Origin: Ricordea florida
Taxonomy: Eukaryota > Cnidaria > Anthozoa > Corallimorpharia > Ricordeidae
NCBI GenBank assembly: GCA_949710005.1
Contig: OX453273.1
Location: 45,013,618-45,077,617 of the forward strand
Direction: 5' to 3'
Length of the DNA stretch: 64,000 nt
Below the pieces are notes generated by a model. That model had not been told where the DNA came from. It saw nothing but the letters and a program-made list of their open reading frames with translations, and made no database searches. Both the position numbers and the translations under genes were made by a program. Positions 38,901-45,500 of the stretch are shown here, in pieces; positions within the stretch are counted from its first letter, which is position 1; each line of letters begins with the position of its first letter.

Positions 38901-40025
38901 TGGAGAAATATACCATGCATACTCGAGGTTGAATTAGAATATCCTGAACATCTTCACGATTTACATAATGATTATCCTCTGGCTCCAGAAAGACTTGTTG
39001 TTAATAAGGTGGAAAAATTAATCCCAAACTTAAAAAATAAAACAAAGTATATAGTTCATCGAGAAACCCTAAAACTTTATGAAAGTATGGGATTAAAAGT
39101 TACAAAAATTCATAGAGGTATTAAATTCAATGAGTCTGCATGGCTAAAACCCTACATTGATTTGAATACTAAACTAAGATCTCAAGCAAAAAATGATTTT
39201 GAAAAAGATTTCTTCAAGTTAATGAACAATTCTGTATTTGGTAAAACCATGGAAAATATTAGAAAAAGGGTAGACATTCGCCTAGTTACAAATAAAAAAG
39301 ATGCAGAAAAATTAACAATAAAACCCAACTTTAATCATTTTACTATATTTAGTGAAGATCTGGCTGCTATCCATATGAATAAAACAAGATTAATATTTAA
39401 TAAACCTGTTTACTTAGGTATGTGTATTCTAGATTTAAGTAAAGCAACAATGTACGATTTTCATTATAATTATATTAAACCTAAATATGGAGAAAAAGCA
39501 AAGCTGTTGTTTACAGATACAGACAGTCTTGTATATGATATAGAAACAGAAGATTTTTACAAGGATATAAGTCCAGATGTTAGAAAAATGTTTGACACAA
39601 GTAATTACCCTAAAATTCACCCATCAGGTATAGAGACGGGTAAGAATAAGAAATTAATAGGAATGTTTAAAGATGAAGCTGGTGGAATGATAATTAATGA
39701 GTTTGTGGGATTGAGAGCAAAGTTATACGCTTATATTACTGAAAATGATGATGAAGTAAAGAAAGGTAAGGGAATGAAGAAAGAAGTTATAAAAAAGAAA
39801 ATAAAATTTAATCATTATAAGGAATGTCTATTAACGGGGGAAAAACAATATAGAAAGATGAATGTAATTAGAAGTCATTTACATGATGTTTATTCAGAAA
39901 CAATTAATAAAGTTGCACTATCTGCTGATGATGATAAGAGAATAATTTGTAAAGATAAAATAAGTACTTTAGCCTATGGACATTATAGTCTCAAAACAGA
40001 ATTGGGTGGAAGTTCAGTATCATAA
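35940..40025 (+). CDS. polB: Polinton protein-primed family B DNA polymerase (1361 aa)
   Basis: Replicates the element from its ends. The N-terminal 220 residues are Lys/Glu-rich. Exonuclease motifs: ExoI VYADFECYPE (about 486), ExoII FHNLSGYDSH (about 647) and ExoIII EYHDLYLKLDVLLLADVF (about 854). Polymerase motifs: A YLDANNLYG (about 956), B FKLMNNSVFGKT (about 1090) and C FTDTDSLVYD (about 1191), all with catalytic residues in place. Between ExoI and ExoII lies an endonuclease-VII/HNH-like zinc module (CHICECELG, then DHCHLTGKYRGAAHKDCN, about 603-634). A further eight-Cys insertion (KCGKCEACKPGDC to CGRCKNCNLAESKC, about 727-772) precedes ExoIII. The ATG at 35940 is within the TIR, 19 bp after a TTTAAAGA motif. 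The 3' end overlaps the integrase gene antisense by 43 bp. No break is seen. Confidence 0.95.
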   Translation: MEELQNSKNLAKLLKQVINKKGKSLERLILKQLKKIIKEKGKKLEEDEVIKELRKIPEIAEALDNMGETKEGAKPKKKNIKKRKLAPTFIKPQKPSNKTFNWGNYSFKVMDEDEFSKKLADLTNENVLKLTNNKQPQPRPRKEVDISDIIKDEFYIIEKQTALRGYLKTYRIDGKKGYEPKEFLNNIKPKVNNLINKQKKPIKVKFILTCNLIKESTDTNRIEEEIRKFFQSRTEIITVTDDISNFYDNMANQILKEYEKFLSNSYKYKLKNIICFDIGITPYKPLKGSSYIITPPHLDTKKAIINHKNFNDNECFKWAVTEAVFPRDKNPQRVNNELRENSKNFNWAGMEFPVSLKDIDKFERQNPYYINVLGYENGYIFPLRISDNQLGDNVINLIMISDDKNNHYCWVKSLSRLLSAQVSKHKCKRHFCIRCFNSFREIESLEKHTEYCGKNKAVRIDMPKDKNGNPLFIKFVNYKRKMRVPFLVYADFECYPEKIDVDISCLDNSKSFTQKYQKHKPSGFCYYIKCFDENILPPNFEKLVRYTAKSPDDDVAQIFVEYLERDIRRIYNEIIKPRNKKFYYYKRGNMSELDKKEYENAKKCHICECELGEDKVLDHCHLTGKYRGAAHKDCNSNFEIPKFIPIVFHNLSGYDSHLFIKNLGKTDGEITPIAQNEERYISFSKKIVVDEYIDKSGEKKIVKREMRFIDSLKFMSSSLDGLVDNLTKCGKCEACKPGDCIKRYIEDGKIIKYEGIGKCGRCKNCNLAESKCLSPSDKYLTEVKKYFEGEELNLTLRKGVYPYDHIDSFDKLNETQLPPKDAFFSKLNDKDINEENYQHAKNVWKTFNMKTFREYHDLYLKLDVLLLADVFENFRDVCIKNYGLDPAWYYTSPGLSWDAMLKLTKVKLELLTDINMLLMFEQGVRGGVSQISTRYAEANNPYMKKYDPNKPKKYIIYLDANNLYGGAMSKPLPTHGFDWLPEKDYKNWRNIPCILEVELEYPEHLHDLHNDYPLAPERLVVNKVEKLIPNLKNKTKYIVHRETLKLYESMGLKVTKIHRGIKFNESAWLKPYIDLNTKLRSQAKNDFEKDFFKLMNNSVFGKTMENIRKRVDIRLVTNKKDAEKLTIKPNFNHFTIFSEDLAAIHMNKTRLIFNKPVYLGMCILDLSKATMYDFHYNYIKPKYGEKAKLLFTDTDSLVYDIETEDFYKDISPDVRKMFDTSNYPKIHPSGIETGKNKKLIGMFKDEAGGMIINEFVGLRAKLYAYITENDDEVKKGKGMKKEVIKKKIKFNHYKECLLTGEKQYRKMNVIRSHLHDVYSETINKVALSADDDKRIICKDKISTLAYGHYSLKTELGGSSVS

Positions 40026-40972
40026 GGAATAACCTGTAATTCTTCCCTTACAAATCCACGTCTTGGCCCATCCAATAAATAATATAAAACCGGCTGATTA
40101 GGTTTAATCATACTTTTAGAAATATCATAAACTTTGATACTCCAAATAGGATCTGTAGCCCTCCTTTTTTCACCACCCTCTAGTTCACCAGGAGATAATA
40201 AATATCTAACTCTAACAAAAGGAGATAATCTTTCCTCATCAAGACCAACAACTCGATGATATCTTTTGGTTTCAATATCAACCTCTTTCATTTTTATAGT
40301 TTTATCAGGTTCTTTACCGGTTATTCTCGTCGGTGTATTGTTCAAAGTTTTCAAAATATCAGATAATCGTTTTACCCATACTCTAGATCGATCATCACTT
40401 ACCATTTCTTGTGCATATTGATGACTAAATAATTTTTCACTTAATGTCCTATTTGCTCTTTCTACAAATGCTTGTGCTCTATGATTTCCAGCTTCACTTC
40501 TTTGTATTTTAACATTATGGTAATTCATAAGTTTTGAAACCTCACCCATAAATTCTTTTCCAGGATCAACCATTAATGTTTTGGGATATTTTAACTTTCT
40601 AGAATAAATTTTTTCAAAAGCTTTGGATATCTCATGACTTTCTTTTGAGGTTAATGCTTCAGCATCTTTGTATCTACTTGCCACATCAACCACAACTAAT
40701 GCATATTTAAATGTTTTTCTTCCAACTCTATCATGCGGTAAAAATAATAAATCTGCTTGATGAATCTGATTAGGTTTTTCTACAGTCCAGTGTGGTCTTG
40801 GTATATACTTGGGAGCTGGAAGATAAATTTGCCATATTGCTTGTTTCTCTAACCATTGTTTTGCTTCATCTTCACTTACTTTCGCCTTCTCAGCTAATTT
40901 AGGAATTGCAGAATATCCTTTCCAATATCCTTCAGTTGAATAATATATTTTTGATATCTTTTCGTTACTCAT
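39983..40972 (-). CDS. int: Polinton retroviral-type integrase (329 aa)
   Basis: Catalyses insertion of the element's ends into host DNA. The RNase-H-fold core shows D74 in QADLLFLPHD, D136 in MVDPGKEFMG and E171 in FVERANRTL, i.e. D,D-34-E, close to the D,D-35-E of retroviruses and Polintons. The N-terminal stretch GYWKGYSAIPKLAEKAKVSE up to WQIYLPAPKYIPRP resembles that of other Polinton integrases. I see no HHCC finger and no clear chromodomain. The C-terminal half is basic with SH3-like beta-rich sequence (PNQPVLYYLLDGPRRGF). Its start codon is 33 bp from that of the divergent small gene at 41006; its 3' end overlaps polB antisense. The gene is complete, with all three acidic residues. 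Confidence 0.93.
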   Translation of the reverse strand: MSNEKISKIYYSTEGYWKGYSAIPKLAEKAKVSEDEAKQWLEKQAIWQIYLPAPKYIPRPHWTVEKPNQIHQADLLFLPHDRVGRKTFKYALVVVDVASRYKDAEALTSKESHEISKAFEKIYSRKLKYPKTLMVDPGKEFMGEVSKLMNYHNVKIQRSEAGNHRAQAFVERANRTLSEKLFSHQYAQEMVSDDRSRVWVKRLSDILKTLNNTPTRITGKEPDKTIKMKEVDIETKRYHRVVGLDEERLSPFVRVRYLLSPGELEGGEKRRATDPIWSIKVYDISKSMIKPNQPVLYYLLDGPRRGFVREELQVIPYDTELPPNSVLRL

Positions 40973-41008
40973 TTAAAGATTAACCAAAGTATCTTATAAA
41001 TTACAATG
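40972..41008 (+). repeat. 37-bp promoter/leader unit, copy 1
   Basis: Begins TTTAAAGATTAACCAAAG and ends with the ATG of the gene at 41006. Identical to 41206-41242, which ends with the ATG of the capsid gene. It also forms the gap between the divergent integrase gene and the gene at 41006. The motif is 25 bp from the start in both copies. Confidence 0.85.
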
Positions 41009-41233
41009 GGGGAAGAAAAAATAAAATTTAGCGAATATCAAATTAAGCTTATGAAAAAAATTATCATCCAAAAAATTCAAAATATGGAATATGGTGATGA
41101 ACTTTTTAATGTAATGCTTGTAATTGAGGGAGTAAGAGAAAGTTTAGTAAAACATATTGAAGAATTAGAGAATAAAAAAAAATACCAATTCAGCCGCCCA
41201 AGAGGTTTAAAGATTAACCAAAGTATCTTATAA
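41006..41233 (+). CDS. Small unknown Polinton protein (75 aa)
   Basis: A short, charged, probably helical protein (MGEEKIKFSEYQIKLMKKII and VRESLVKHIEELENKKK). No family recognised. It starts in the 37-bp leader unit shared with the capsid gene, and its last eight codons plus stop lie inside the second copy of that unit, so its C-terminus (LKINQSIL) is promoter sequence read as protein. This suggests the frame was cut short by, or arose with, duplication of the leader. Expression is plausible because the leader equals that of the capsid gene. Confidence 0.6.
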   Translation: MGEEKIKFSEYQIKLMKKIIIQKIQNMEYGDELFNVMLVIEGVRESLVKHIEELENKKKYQFSRPRGLKINQSIL

Positions 41234-41242
41234 ATTACAATG
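41206..41242 (+). promoter_or_regulatory. 37-bp promoter/leader unit, copy 2 (capsid gene)
   Basis: Exact repeat of 40972-41008 placed before the putative major capsid gene. Contains TTTAAAGAT (41206-41214) 25 bp upstream of ATG 41240. The identical sequence up to and including the start codon implies selection on, or recent copying of, a complete core promoter and leader. Confidence 0.7.
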
Positions 41243-42481
41243 ACGTCTGAAAAAATTAATCCAAATAGAATTCCTAGAGAGCCATTTGGTTTGAAAGCAG
41301 AATCAACATTGAATCGAATTACGCTAAATCCATCCTCAGCCAGTCCAGGAGAAACATTATACATAAATATTCCAAAACTTTCCGAGAATTTGGTGATTGT
41401 GCCCGGAAGTGTATCTCTTCTATTTGATTTAGATGTTGAGGGTCATGCTAATAACACGGTTGTGAATAATGTGAGCCGTAATATTGTAACCAGACTAAAA
41501 GTTCTTTTTGGAGGAGAAACATTGCAAGATACTCAAAGATATGATTTATTTCAAACATATCATGATTTATTCTTAACTGAAGAAGAGCGCGAAGATAGAT
41601 TAAAACAAGGTATTTCTTCGTTAAATATTAGAAAACTTAGAACAAAATCTGGAGATGCAAAAACACAAGATGTAAAAGAAGTTGCCCTCGCCAATGTTCA
41701 CGGTTCAAAGTACAGAATACCAATAAATCATCCTATTCTAAACGATCATGGAGTTTTTTATCCAAAAGCGTTGGAAAATCATCTAATATTTGAGATTACA
41801 CTTGCCCCGATCAATAATATTCTTATTTATTCTGATACAACTAAAGCACCATCATATTCAATCAAAAACTTAGAGTTAGAATATTCTTCAATTTCTAGCG
41901 AATACTTAGCCCGCGAGGCTCAGGCGGCTTATCAAGTCGGCAAAGGATTCTTTTATGAAAATATTACTTTACACAAAACTTTTACATTTTCCATTGGCGG
42001 TGATGGCGTTATTAATCAGCATATTAATTTACCGAGAAGATCAATGACTGGAGTATTATTTTTGTTTTTATTACCCCAAGCTGCAGGAGCAAGGGATTCT
42101 GAAAATTTTTATAATCCAGGCATATCTTCAGTTGAAATTGATGTTGATGGCGTACCAAATAGAATATACTCTAGAGGAATGATTCCGTCTGATCTTTGGG
42201 AATCCGTGAAAAAAAGATTTCACCGGGATGATGGTTTGCAAATTTCATTGAAAGAAAAAGAATTTTACGCGGATAAGTTTGCTCTTTGGGTTGATATGAG
42301 AACACACCCCGATAATCACATTCATGGAGGAGGATTAGCATTAAATAATACGCATGATGGTGTAAAAATAGAAATTAAAAGAAAACAGGTTGGATCTGGT
42401 ACTATAACCTGCCATATGTTTGTTGTAGCTGATGCAATGATGGAAATTATGAATTCAAGTTTGAGATCAATTAAGTACTAA
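41240..42481 (+). CDS. Probable Polinton major capsid protein (413 aa)
   Basis: Predicted to form the virion shell as a double jelly-roll protein. The sequence is beta-rich throughout, with features I associate with Polinton-type capsid proteins: an early strand LVIVPGSVSLLFDLDVEG, the conserved-looking VNNVSRNIVTRLKVLFGG, then RYDLFQTYHDLFLTEEER and YRIPINHPILNDHGVFYPKA. Two comparable halves fit a double jelly-roll, but I infer this from position and strand pattern, not from a structure. At 413 residues it is shorter than many Polinton capsid proteins. It is followed directly by the packaging ATPase. The start at 41240 is fixed by the shared 37-bp leader. It could instead be another large virion protein; the alternative candidate is the 562-residue protein at 47172. 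Confidence 0.65.
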   Translation: MTSEKINPNRIPREPFGLKAESTLNRITLNPSSASPGETLYINIPKLSENLVIVPGSVSLLFDLDVEGHANNTVVNNVSRNIVTRLKVLFGGETLQDTQRYDLFQTYHDLFLTEEEREDRLKQGISSLNIRKLRTKSGDAKTQDVKEVALANVHGSKYRIPINHPILNDHGVFYPKALENHLIFEITLAPINNILIYSDTTKAPSYSIKNLELEYSSISSEYLAREAQAAYQVGKGFFYENITLHKTFTFSIGGDGVINQHINLPRRSMTGVLFLFLLPQAAGARDSENFYNPGISSVEIDVDGVPNRIYSRGMIPSDLWESVKKRFHRDDGLQISLKEKEFYADKFALWVDMRTHPDNHIHGGGLALNNTHDGVKIEIKRKQVGSGTITCHMFVVADAMMEIMNSSLRSIKY

Positions 42482-42501
42482 AACCCTCTGGGCCCGCGAT
42501 C

Positions 42502-42527
42502 GGGCGGAGCCCTCCCCAGCGAAGCTG
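42502..42527 (+). terminator. GC-rich inverted repeats after the capsid gene
   Basis: In an otherwise AT-rich element, 42483-42530 is strikingly GC-rich. It holds a perfect hairpin CCAGC-GAA-GCTGG (42515-42527). It also holds GGCGGAGCC (42502-42510), whose complement GGCTCCGCC sits at 43193-43201 after the ATPase gene. Both lie immediately after a stop codon, so a role in 3'-end formation or RNA stability is a guess. Confidence 0.4.
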
Positions 42528-42554
42528 GAAGCGAATTTAAAAAAATATTATGTT

Positions 42555-43193
42555 ATGATACAAAAAATCATGGAAGAACTACGAGAAAAAATACCATTCC
42601 ATTGTATCATAACCGGCCCAACAAATTGTGGAAAAACAAAGTACCTCATCAATCAGCTAAGAGGACCATTCCGAAAAATTTTTGATTACATTGTTTTAAT
42701 ATGTCCAACTTATTCTAAGAATAAAACTTATCATAATTTTGCTCGAGGAGATAAACGTTTCTTTGTATTATCACCAGATGCTAGTAACATTGATGAGATT
42801 AATGAGTTATTAACTGATTGTCAAACTTTATTCTCTGGTACAAATACACTGTTAATTTTAGATGATTGCGCTGTATCTAATGATCTGAAGAAAAGATCAA
42901 ACAAGTTTATAGATTTAGCATTCTCTGGAAGACATCACGGATTATCAGTTTGGGTTCTCACTCAGCAATTAACATCGATAGCAAAACCATTCCGTGAAAA
43001 TGTAGCTTGTGTTGTTACTTTTCATAATCCATCACAGAAGGGTATGAAGATGTTTTTCGAAGATTATGGAGGCGATTTGGATTATGAATTAGGTAAAAAG
43101 TTTATGCATCTCCTGAAAACTGAAAAATATTCTAGACTTTGTTTATCTTTACGACACCCATTTAACTGCTATTTGGAGATACCTTCGGGGTAG
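42555..43193 (+). CDS. Genome-packaging ATPase of the FtsK/HerA (A32-like) type (212 aa)
   Basis: Expected to pump the element's DNA into capsids. Walker A is GPTNCGKTKY (residues 21-30) and Walker B is TLLILDDCAV (about 97-106), followed by SGRHHGLSVWVLTQQ, where the conserved Gln of this ATPase class falls. Length fits the compact Polinton and poxvirus-A32-type ATPases. It lies directly after the capsid gene, as packaging and capsid genes commonly do. Translation may start at 42555 or at the in-frame ATG 42570 (MEELREK); the latter is 27 bp from the TTTAAAAA motif at 42535-42542, closer to the spacing seen for other genes of the element. The stop is followed at once by the GC-rich GGCTCCGCC sequence. 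Confidence 0.88.
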   Translation: MIQKIMEELREKIPFHCIITGPTNCGKTKYLINQLRGPFRKIFDYIVLICPTYSKNKTYHNFARGDKRFFVLSPDASNIDEINELLTDCQTLFSGTNTLLILDDCAVSNDLKKRSNKFIDLAFSGRHHGLSVWVLTQQLTSIAKPFRENVACVVTFHNPSQKGMKMFFEDYGGDLDYELGKKFMHLLKTEKYSRLCLSLRHPFNCYLEIPSG

Positions 43194-43248
43194 GCTCCGC
43201 CGTATTTCCTAAAGTGATTTAAAAATAATCCATGTATTATCACAAAAG

Positions 43249-43800
43249 ATGACAAGCGTAGAAGATTATATTGAAGAAGAAAAGACTGTAGGAAAGACCG
43301 AGGTAAAAGATAATGATGATAATGAAATTGAAATCAAACAAGAATCGCTGGCCATTCTCGCAGCTCTTGGAACGACAAAGGAATATTTGGGGGTTGAAAT
43401 GAGTTTGGGTGATATAAAAAAATTATCAGAAAAAGATGTAGAAAAATATTTTAATCGATATCAAGCGGTAATGGGTAAAAAAATTAATGGCGGATTGGTT
43501 GATTCATCCCTTCAATTAGTTTCCAAACTTATTTCATATTTAGTTCCGGTTGATGATATAGAAGCTCTTTGTGTGGATTTGAAGAATGATGATTTGGTTA
43601 ATCGTGAACTGACAAACATTGTAGGGCTCTTAGCATTGAAAGCAGGAAGATTGGCAGCACTTGCCAGCGGTATATTTCAGGTTGCTAAGCATGTTAAAAT
43701 AGGAAAAATACAGCAAGTTACAAGTACTAATACAGATGATTCTAACAAAACTGAGCAGACTACTAAGCAAGATGCTAGCGGTACTGATACTGTCTACTAA
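43249..43800 (+). CDS. Unknown acidic Polinton protein (183 aa)
   Basis: The N-terminal 30 residues are acidic (TSVEDYIEEEKTVGK). The middle (LGDIKKLSEKDVEKYFNRYQ and later NRELTNIVGLLALKAGR) is probably helical. The C-terminus is hydrophilic (TSTNTDDSNKTEQ). No known domain is recognised. Its last 42 codons are also present, slightly altered, at the C-terminus of the next frame (43869-44261), where a duplication has copied this 3' end. TTTAAAAA at 43218-43225 stands 23 bp before the ATG. Confidence 0.7.
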   Translation: MTSVEDYIEEEKTVGKTEVKDNDDNEIEIKQESLAILAALGTTKEYLGVEMSLGDIKKLSEKDVEKYFNRYQAVMGKKINGGLVDSSLQLVSKLISYLVPVDDIEALCVDLKNDDLVNRELTNIVGLLALKAGRLAALASGIFQVAKHVKIGKIQQVTSTNTDDSNKTEQTTKQDASGTDTVY

Positions 43801-44070
43801 GCATACTATTATTTTATTTACATATAATTCCTAAGTGGTCTAAAGATTTCTTAATGATATGTAAAATAATGTCTGAAGAAGTTGTTGAACAAATTACAAG
43901 AGATCCTCCAAAAAAGGCAAAAGAAGCATTAGCCAGGGAAATGAAACAGGAAGAAGAGCAAAATGAAAATACATATGGTGAATCAAAATCATGGATGCCT
44001 GAGTTATCTTTTACTACTGTTTTATCTATTGTTGGATTAGGTTTTACAGTATTTGATCTTTTTATGAGAC
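43675..44070 (+). repeat. Internal segmental duplication, copy 1
   Basis: Matches 44147-44628 almost base for base, apart from short in-frame insertions and deletions. The unit joins the 3' end of the gene at 43249, an intergenic promoter (TCTAAAGAT) and the 5' part of the gene at 43869. Copy 1 lacks about 80 and 18 nt of Lys/Glu-rich coding sequence present in copy 2 and has 12 nt that copy 2 lacks. Confidence 0.85.
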
Positions 44071-44261
44071 GCAAGGAAAAAGCTGGAGATGAATACCTGA
44101 TTTATCTCAAAATTCACAATATGGGAGATAGCGGCGCTAGCGGGCTATTCCAGGTTGTTAAACATGTTAAAATAGGTAAAATACAACAAGTTACAAGTAC
44201 TAATACAGATGATTCTAACAAAACTGAGCAAGATGCTAGCGGTACTGATACTGTCTACTAA
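43869..44261 (+). CDS. Chimeric membrane protein made by duplication (130 aa)
   Basis: The N-terminal 66 residues match the next gene (MSEEVVEQITRDPP, then WMPELSFTTVLSIVGLGFTV), including one membrane segment. The last 40 residues match the end of the gene at 43249 (HVKIGKIQQVTSTNTDDSN and the terminal DASGTDTVY). About 25 residues between belong to neither. The frame is thus a fusion created by the tandem duplication of 43675-44070/44147-44628. The ATG at 43869 is preferred over 43854 because it lies 21 bp after TCTAAAGAT (43839-43847) and equals the start of the parental gene. It is open and could be expressed; whether it is functional is unknown. Confidence 0.6.
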   Translation: MSEEVVEQITRDPPKKAKEALAREMKQEEEQNENTYGESKSWMPELSFTTVLSIVGLGFTVFDLFMRRKEKAGDEYLIYLKIHNMGDSGASGLFQVVKHVKIGKIQQVTSTNTDDSNKTEQDASGTDTVY

Positions 44262-44628
44262 GCATACTATTATTTTATTTACATATCATTCCTAAGTGGT
44301 CTAAAGATTTCTTAATGATATGTAAAATAATGTCTGAAGAAGTTGTTGAACAAATTACAAGAGATCCTCCAAAAGAAGAGGAAAAAACTACAGGAAAAAA
44401 GGCAAAAGATCCTAAAAAGGTTGCGTCTGGTAAAAAATTGGCAGAATATAATAAAAAAGCAAAAGAAGCATTAGCCAGGGAAATGAAACGTGAAGAAAAA
44501 ATGAAACAGGAAGAAGAGCAAAATGAAAATACATATAGTGAATCAAAATCATGGATGCCTGAGTTATCTTTTACTACTGTTTTATCTATTGTTGGAATAG
44601 GTTTTACAGCATTTGATCTTTTTATGAG
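44147..44628 (+). repeat. Internal segmental duplication, copy 2
   Basis: Second copy of the unit at 43675-44070, in tandem after about 76 bp of unique sequence. It contains the promoter and 5' two-thirds of the full-length gene at 44330 and is probably the ancestral version of that part. Confidence 0.85.
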
Positions 44629-44758
44629 ATACAAAAATAGAATACCTGATTTATCTCAAATACCGCAACCTTTTCAAGCCCCACCCATAAAGGTTCATAA
44701 TCCGCAAACAAATACTCAAGCGCAGCCTCTTGATCGCCCAAAAATTGGGATGATGTAA
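44330..44758 (+). CDS. Single-pass membrane protein with basic coiled region (142 aa)
   Basis: Starts MSEEVVEQITRDPPKEEEKT at 44330, 21 bp after TCTAAAGAT (44300-44308). It has a long Lys/Glu-rich helical region (GKKLAEYNKKAKEALAREMK), one membrane-spanning segment (LSFTTVLSIVGIGFTAFDLF) and a Pro/Gln-rich tail (IPQPFQAPPIKVHN). No family recognised. Position among other small membrane proteins suggests a virion or membrane-interaction role; that is inference from context only. It is the full-length parent of the chimeric frame before it. Confidence 0.7.
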   Translation: MSEEVVEQITRDPPKEEEKTTGKKAKDPKKVASGKKLAEYNKKAKEALAREMKREEKMKQEEEQNENTYSESKSWMPELSFTTVLSIVGIGFTAFDLFMRYKNRIPDLSQIPQPFQAPPIKVHNPQTNTQAQPLDRPKIGMM

Positions 44759-44821
44759 TTATAAATTATTTTTTACTACATAAAACCATTTAAAAGTTTA
44801 TTACTGTTGTAGTAAAAAATC

Positions 44822-45040
44822 ATGTCAAACGAAAATAAACTTGTGAAAACTGTTACTGATTCAGCAGCCCTTATCGGATTAGCAGCTGGAGTTGGTTATG
44901 TAGCTAAAAAGATGATTAAAGAATCATTTATGAACGACCCATCCTCAAGTATTACAAATTATGCAAAATGGGTAGCTGTATTATCTGGAAGTATGTATCT
45001 AAAAACATATTTAGAGGAACAAAAGATACTTCCAAATTAA
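44822..45040 (+). CDS. Small hydrophobic Polinton protein (72 aa)
   Basis: Two weakly hydrophobic segments: AALIGLAAGVGYVAKKMI with glycine spacing, and YAKWVAVLSGSMYLKTYL. TTTAAAAG at 44789-44796 lies 25 bp before the ATG, followed by TTACTGTTGTAGTAAAAAAT, similar to the leader of the gene at 45501. It ends 12 bp before the next start. No family recognised; probably a minor membrane or virion component. Confidence 0.65.
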   Translation: MSNENKLVKTVTDSAALIGLAAGVGYVAKKMIKESFMNDPSSSITNYAKWVAVLSGSMYLKTYLEEQKILPN

Positions 45041-45052
45041 CGAATATAAAAA

Positions 45053-45445
45053 ATGGCATCAATAGCATTTATGATTGGAGGAGCTGTATTAAATGCAACA
45101 GCATTTGTTGGCGGTTCATATCTCGCAAAATATTTATCAGGAAATAAAACTGATACAGAAAAAATAAGACACGATAAAGCAATGGAAAAATATCAAAGAG
45201 ATTATGCAGAATATCAGGAAAAAAGACAAAAACTAATTGATTGGAAAATGAAGAAAAAAGATGAAAAATATCAAGCATCAAAAAATATTTCAACTACAAA
45301 TGAACAATTTGCATTATATGAACAAATGCAAGAACCTAAATTCTCTGATTATTATAGACCCAGCGATAATCAAAAGATGGGTGAAATGGTATATGTAGGT
45401 GGTGGTATGTTAGCCTTAGGTTATATGGCTAGTAAATTTTTATAA
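45053..45445 (+). CDS. Membrane protein with central coiled coil (130 aa)
   Basis: Glycine-rich hydrophobic segments at both ends (IAFMIGGAVLNATAFVGG near the start, MVYVGGGMLALGYMASKFL at the end) bracket a charged helical middle (EKYQRDYAEYQEKRQKLIDW). No promoter motif is seen in the 12-bp gap after the previous gene, so the two are probably expressed together. No family recognised. Confidence 0.7.
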   Translation: MASIAFMIGGAVLNATAFVGGSYLAKYLSGNKTDTEKIRHDKAMEKYQRDYAEYQEKRQKLIDWKMKKKDEKYQASKNISTTNEQFALYEQMQEPKFSDYYRPSDNQKMGEMVYVGGGMLALGYMASKFL

Positions 45446-45463
45446 ATACTTCACTGCGTACGA

Positions 45464-45472
45464 TTTAAAGAT
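45464..45472 (+). promoter_or_regulatory. TTTAAAGAT promoter motif for the 341-residue gene
   Basis: Exact TTTAAAGAT 28 bp before ATG 45501, followed by TTACTGTTGAGTAAAAAAT. The second sequence recurs before 44822 and, as TACCGTTCAGTAAAAAT, before 46566, hinting at a late-class promoter with a downstream element. Confidence 0.6.
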
Positions 45473-45500
45473 TTCTTACTGTTGAGTAAAAAATCTAAAT

